Shown one piece after another: positions 37,474 to 39,962 of a DNA stretch of 39,962 nucleotides. Location of the stretch: the NCBI GenBank assembly GCA_028291345.1, contig JAQGIF010000391.1:1-39962 (forward strand), in the 5' to 3' direction. The notes beneath the pieces were generated by a model. That model made no database searches, was not told the DNA's origin, and saw nothing but the letters and a program-made list of their open reading frames with translations. A program made the position numbers and the translations under genes. The DNA comes from Rhodospirillales bacterium. GTDB lineage: Bacteria > Pseudomonadota > Alphaproteobacteria > BOG-932 > Roseiterribacteraceae. Each line of letters starts with the position of its first letter. Position 1 is the stretch's first letter.

Positions 37474-37893
37474 ATGCAGGCGAAAATCACTTCCTTGACC
37501 GACAGTTTCTCCGTCGCATCACAGATCGTCGCGGACGACATCCGCGAAATAGCCGGCGCCGGCTTCCGGACGCTCATCAATAATCGGCCCGACAACGAAG
37601 AGCCGGGTCAGCTCACATCCGACGCTGCAAGAGGCCGGGCCGAGATACTCGGCGTCGCTTACCACTACCTCCCCTTTACTGCTTCAACCCTGACCCTGGC
37701 GGAAATCGAGTCCTTCGAGAGGTTGATGGCCGAGGCCGACGGTCCCGTGATCGCTCATTGCCGCTCTGGAACGCGCTGCTACCTGCTATGGGCCGCGTCC
37801 GAACTTCGCAACGGAACGGCCTCCGCCGAGGTGCTGATCCGGCAAGCCGCCGATCGTGGATTCGATATCGCGGCGCTGAGGCGTTTTCAGTAG
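37474..37893 (+). CDS. TIGR01244/DUF442 phosphatase-like (sulfur transferase) protein
   Basis: This is a 139-residue cytosolic protein of the DUF442 family, related to the N-terminal domain of beta-lactamase-hydrolase-like (Blh) proteins and to dual-specificity phosphatases. The order is FSVASQIVADDIREIAGAGFRTLINNRPDNEE, then YHYLPFTASTLTLAEIESF, then the loop HCRSGTR with Cys96 and Arg102, the CX5R signature of cysteine-based phosphatases and sulfurtransferases. Length is normal for a stand-alone domain. The start was chosen where homology begins; the ribosome binding site is weak (gaaag). In other proteobacteria relatives neighbour sulfide-oxidation or Blh genes; none is seen here, so the role is open. 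Confidence 0.88.
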   Translation: MQAKITSLTDSFSVASQIVADDIREIAGAGFRTLINNRPDNEEPGQLTSDAARGRAEILGVAYHYLPFTASTLTLAEIESFERLMAEADGPVIAHCRSGTRCYLLWAASELRNGTASAEVLIRQAADRGFDIAALRRFQ

Positions 37894-37958
37894 GCTGAAT
37901 CCGGCTCGCTGTTTCATTGGCATTAATTTCACCGCCCATCAAGACGAAGGGTTATGGA

Positions 37959-38399
37959 ATGAGCGACACGCTGGCGCGTGATATTTCGAATCTGGTCGGC
38001 GCCTGGACCCTCTCGGCAGCCGAGTGGGAGCTGACTGAAACCGGCGAACGCTTCGACATGTACGGTCCCAATCCCCGCGGCTGCATTAGCTTCGCGGCTA
38101 CCGGACGAATGGTCGCGCTGGTGACGTCCTCGTCGTCGGCACCACCGAAGACCGATACCGATCGCGCCGCGCTGACCAAGGCCATGATGGCCTATTCGGG
38201 TAAGTTCCGTCTGGAAGGGGGAGTTCAATTTATCACCAACGTCGATTTGGCGTGGCATCCCGCCTGGGTCGGGACCGAGCAGCTACGCTTTTTCAAGATC
38301 GAGAACGACACGCTATCGATCTGGTCGCGGGAACAGGCGCACCCCTCATTTCCGGGTAAAACGGTGCGCGGCCATCTGTCCTGGAGGCGGGATCGATAG
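37959..38399 (+). CDS. lipocalin-like domain protein
   Basis: This is a 146-residue soluble protein of the Lipocalin_5 type (PF13924). The opening NLVGAWTLSAAEWELTETGERFDMYGPNPRG is characteristic, followed by ISFAATGRMVALV, a middle helix ALTKAMMAYSGKFRLEGG, and VDLAWHPAWVGTEQLRFFKIENDTLSI. Proteins of this type are small ligand-binding barrels without a known reaction and often accompany degradation genes. The start at 37959 has a gaaggg sequence about 10 nt upstream. It lies between the DUF442 gene and the AraC regulator, all on the same strand, and may be co-transcribed with the former (65-nt gap). Confidence 0.85.
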   Translation: MSDTLARDISNLVGAWTLSAAEWELTETGERFDMYGPNPRGCISFAATGRMVALVTSSSSAPPKTDTDRAALTKAMMAYSGKFRLEGGVQFITNVDLAWHPAWVGTEQLRFFKIENDTLSIWSREQAHPSFPGKTVRGHLSWRRDR

Positions 38400-38498
38400 G
38401 ACTGCGCACCATCGGGATTGCCCCGACATTACGGCTCGACATGCCGCCGCGGCGCCCTAAACTGTTTTGGGCAAGCAAATGAAGAGCAGGGGGATCCC

Positions 38499-39374
38499 AT
38501 GGGAAATGGCCATCTCACCATCGAAGGCGAGATTCAGGCGCGGAATGTCACCGTCCAGGTGCGCAATTACGGCCCGCAGTCTGATCTGCTGGAGGAAATT
38601 ACCATATGGCCGGATTACACGCTGATCCGGTCTCTTGGGCCGGTCAGCTATAGCAGCAATACCGGCGCAAGCCGGTTTATCGGTTTTGGGGAGGTGTTTC
38701 TCGTCCCGGCGCGAGTACCGCTCAAATATAAAGGCGTGGGCGGTCCGTACAGGCATGTCACCTGCCGGTTGGACAGCAATTCCTTTGAAGCATTGACCGG
38801 CTTCCAGGACGATTGGGACGATAGCCTGCTCAATGCCTGCCGCAATATTCGCACGCCGCAGATCAATGCTGCCTTGCTGCGGCTGGCGCAGGAAACGCTG
38901 ACGCCATCATTTGCCTCGGACCTTCTCGTCGATTCGCTGGCCAACGTCATCACGGTCGATCTGGCGCGTTACCTGCGCAACGAGGTGGGAGAAACGCGGA
39001 AAGCCAAGGGCGGCTTGGCGCCATGGCAAATGCGGCGGATCGAAGAGCATGTCGCGGAATCGCCGGACATGTCGCTGTCGATCACTTTGCTCGCCGAACT
39101 CTGTGGGATCAGCGGCGGCCATCTGATGCGGGCCTTCAGGCAGACCACCGGTGAAACGGTGCATAGCTATGTCGAACGCATCAGGCTTAGCAAGGCGCAG
39201 CGCCTGCTCTGCGAGACGAACCTCCCACTCAAAGCCATTGCCGCGGAGCTGGGTTTCAGCACGCCGAGCAGCTTCTCCTTCGCCTTTCGCCGCGCGACGG
39301 GGGGCACGCCCGCCAGCTTTCGGGAACAGCTATTCAAGGCGGCCTCAAAGCCGCCGCGATCAAAAACGCACTAG
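38499..39374 (+). CDS. AraC-family transcriptional regulator
   Basis: This is a 291-residue regulator. The N-terminal 180 residues form an effector-sensing region without a clear named domain. The C-terminal 100 residues hold the double helix-turn-helix of AraC/XylS proteins: MRRIEEHVAESPDMSLSITLLAELCGISGGHLMRAFRQTTGETVHSYVERIRLSKAQRLL for the first, and LPLKAIAAELGFSTPSSFSFAFRRATGGTPASFRE for the second. The start at 38499 has a strong ribosome binding site (caggggg). It is followed 139 nt later by the P450 gene on the same strand, which is a likely target. Regulators of this layout often respond to the substrate of adjacent catabolic genes. Confidence 0.92.
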   Translation: MGNGHLTIEGEIQARNVTVQVRNYGPQSDLLEEITIWPDYTLIRSLGPVSYSSNTGASRFIGFGEVFLVPARVPLKYKGVGGPYRHVTCRLDSNSFEALTGFQDDWDDSLLNACRNIRTPQINAALLRLAQETLTPSFASDLLVDSLANVITVDLARYLRNEVGETRKAKGGLAPWQMRRIEEHVAESPDMSLSITLLAELCGISGGHLMRAFRQTTGETVHSYVERIRLSKAQRLLCETNLPLKAIAAELGFSTPSSFSFAFRRATGGTPASFREQLFKAASKPPRSKTH

Positions 39375-39465
39375 CGTTTACAATTCCGAACACGAAGCGC
39401 CGGTTCCACCCGTAGCTGTCACGGTGTCGCTTGCCGGGGCCGGCGTTATCCGCTTACGGTTCCTT

Positions 39466-39475
39466 GGCACGTGCC
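39466..39475. promoter_or_regulatory. palindrome upstream of the P450 gene
   Basis: ggcacgtgcc is a perfect 10-bp palindrome located 38 nt before the P450 start, in the 139-nt gap after the AraC-type gene. It may be an operator. AraC proteins usually bind direct repeats, so another regulator or chance is equally possible. Confidence 0.25.
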
Positions 39476-39513
39476 GCTGCGCTGGTCGGCTCGATTAGAT
39501 TGAGAGACCTCCA

Positions 39514-39962
39514 TTGGTCGAGTTTGACCCCTATTCGGAAGAATTATTCACCGACCCGTTCCCGACCTACAGACAGCTGCGCGATACCGCGCGGGACCTC
39601 TACCTGGAACAGTATGACTGTTTCTTCCTGTCGCGGTTCGAGGATGTTCATAACGCCTGCCGCAACAAAAGCTTTTCTCACGCGCGCGGCACAACGCCGA
39701 TGACCCTGCTGCAGGGCCTTCCCCCGCCGCCGCGCGCGCTGTCCAGCATGGTCGCGCCGGAACACACCGCGCTGCGGGCGTCGCTCAATCCCGACTTCAT
39801 GCCCAATGCCGCCCGTGCGATCGAGGCGCAGGCGCGCGAGGTCGTACGCGGCTATCTCGACGAGTTGATGCCGCGAGGCACGTTCGACGTGAACGGCGAC
39901 TTCGCACAGCGCCTTGCCGTCTATCTGACCCTGAAGATCATCGGACTCCCGATCGAAGATGC
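39514..39962 (+). CDS. cytochrome P450 (3'-truncated by window)
   Basis: The first 149 codons of a bacterial cytochrome P450 are present; the frame is open at the window end. The N-terminus FDPYSEELFTDPFPTYRQLRD is the usual start of soluble class I P450s. APEHTALRASLNPDFMP matches the conserved helix C region (normally PPEHTRLRRLVNPAF). The helix D/E region follows (VNGDFAQRLAVYLTLKIIGLPIED). The haem-binding Cys loop lies beyond the window. The start is probably TTG at 39514, because an in-frame stop (tag) lies at 39496-39498 and no ATG occurs in between; a gagaga sequence precedes it. It probably hydroxylates a hydrophobic substrate with an external ferredoxin system. Confidence 0.9.
   Translation, partial: MVEFDPYSEELFTDPFPTYRQLRDTARDLYLEQYDCFFLSRFEDVHNACRNKSFSHARGTTPMTLLQGLPPPPRALSSMVAPEHTALRASLNPDFMPNAARAIEAQAREVVRGYLDELMPRGTFDVNGDFAQRLAVYLTLKIIGLPIED

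Overview
The window comes from a high-GC (about 60-65% by eye) alphaproteobacterium, most likely a sphingomonad. The signs are an alphaproteobacterial RpoC, a large TonB-dependent receptor, an IalB-family protein, and catabolic genes (Rieske oxygenase, KstD-like flavoprotein, SDR, P450) of the kind sphingomonads use on hydrophobic polycyclic substrates. Family calls were made by reading motifs; no database search was possible.

Layout. 1-4035: the 3' part of rpoC and its terminator. 4116-8667: a small DUF2188 protein, a TonB-dependent receptor fused to an OmpA-like peptidoglycan-binding domain, and an IalB-family periplasmic protein. 8664-19671: a catabolic block. On the minus strand a KshA-like Rieske oxygenase, a luciferase-like (LLM) oxidoreductase, a KstD-like dehydrogenase and an F420H2/quinone-reductase-like (DUF385) protein lie in series. 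Around them are an alpha/beta hydrolase, an SDR, an aldo/keto reductase, an FMN alpha-hydroxy-acid oxidase, an AlkD-type DNA glycosylase and a SnoaL-like protein. The KshA/KstD pairing suggests steroid-like ring chemistry.

20040-34831: a compact seven-gene, same-strand operon with gaps of 3-43 nt and one ATGA overlap. I do not recognise it as a described system. It encodes a five-haem cytochrome; a cytosolic FAD/NAD(P)-reductase-like protein fused to two cyclic-nucleotide-binding domains and four [4Fe-4S] clusters; a five-helix membrane protein with two pairs of histidines spaced 14 apart, as in di-haem cytochromes b; an FHA domain joined through one transmembrane helix to a periplasmic ten-haem cytochrome; a secreted protein with two GlcG-like domains; an outer-membrane beta-barrel; and a ten-haem cytochrome carrying an LVIVD beta-propeller. 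Together these give about 25 c-type haem sites, two b haems, four iron-sulfur clusters and one flavin, placed from cytoplasm to outer membrane. The simplest reading is a trans-envelope electron conduit under cytosolic second-messenger and phospho-threonine control. Its direction and terminal substrate are unknown.

34855-39962: a doubtful small basic ORF, a GT-C-like polytopic membrane protein, an unusually AT-rich intergenic stretch (about 37020-37240), a DUF442/TIGR01244 phosphatase-like protein, a lipocalin-like protein, an AraC-family regulator and the 5' end of a cytochrome P450 cut by the window edge.
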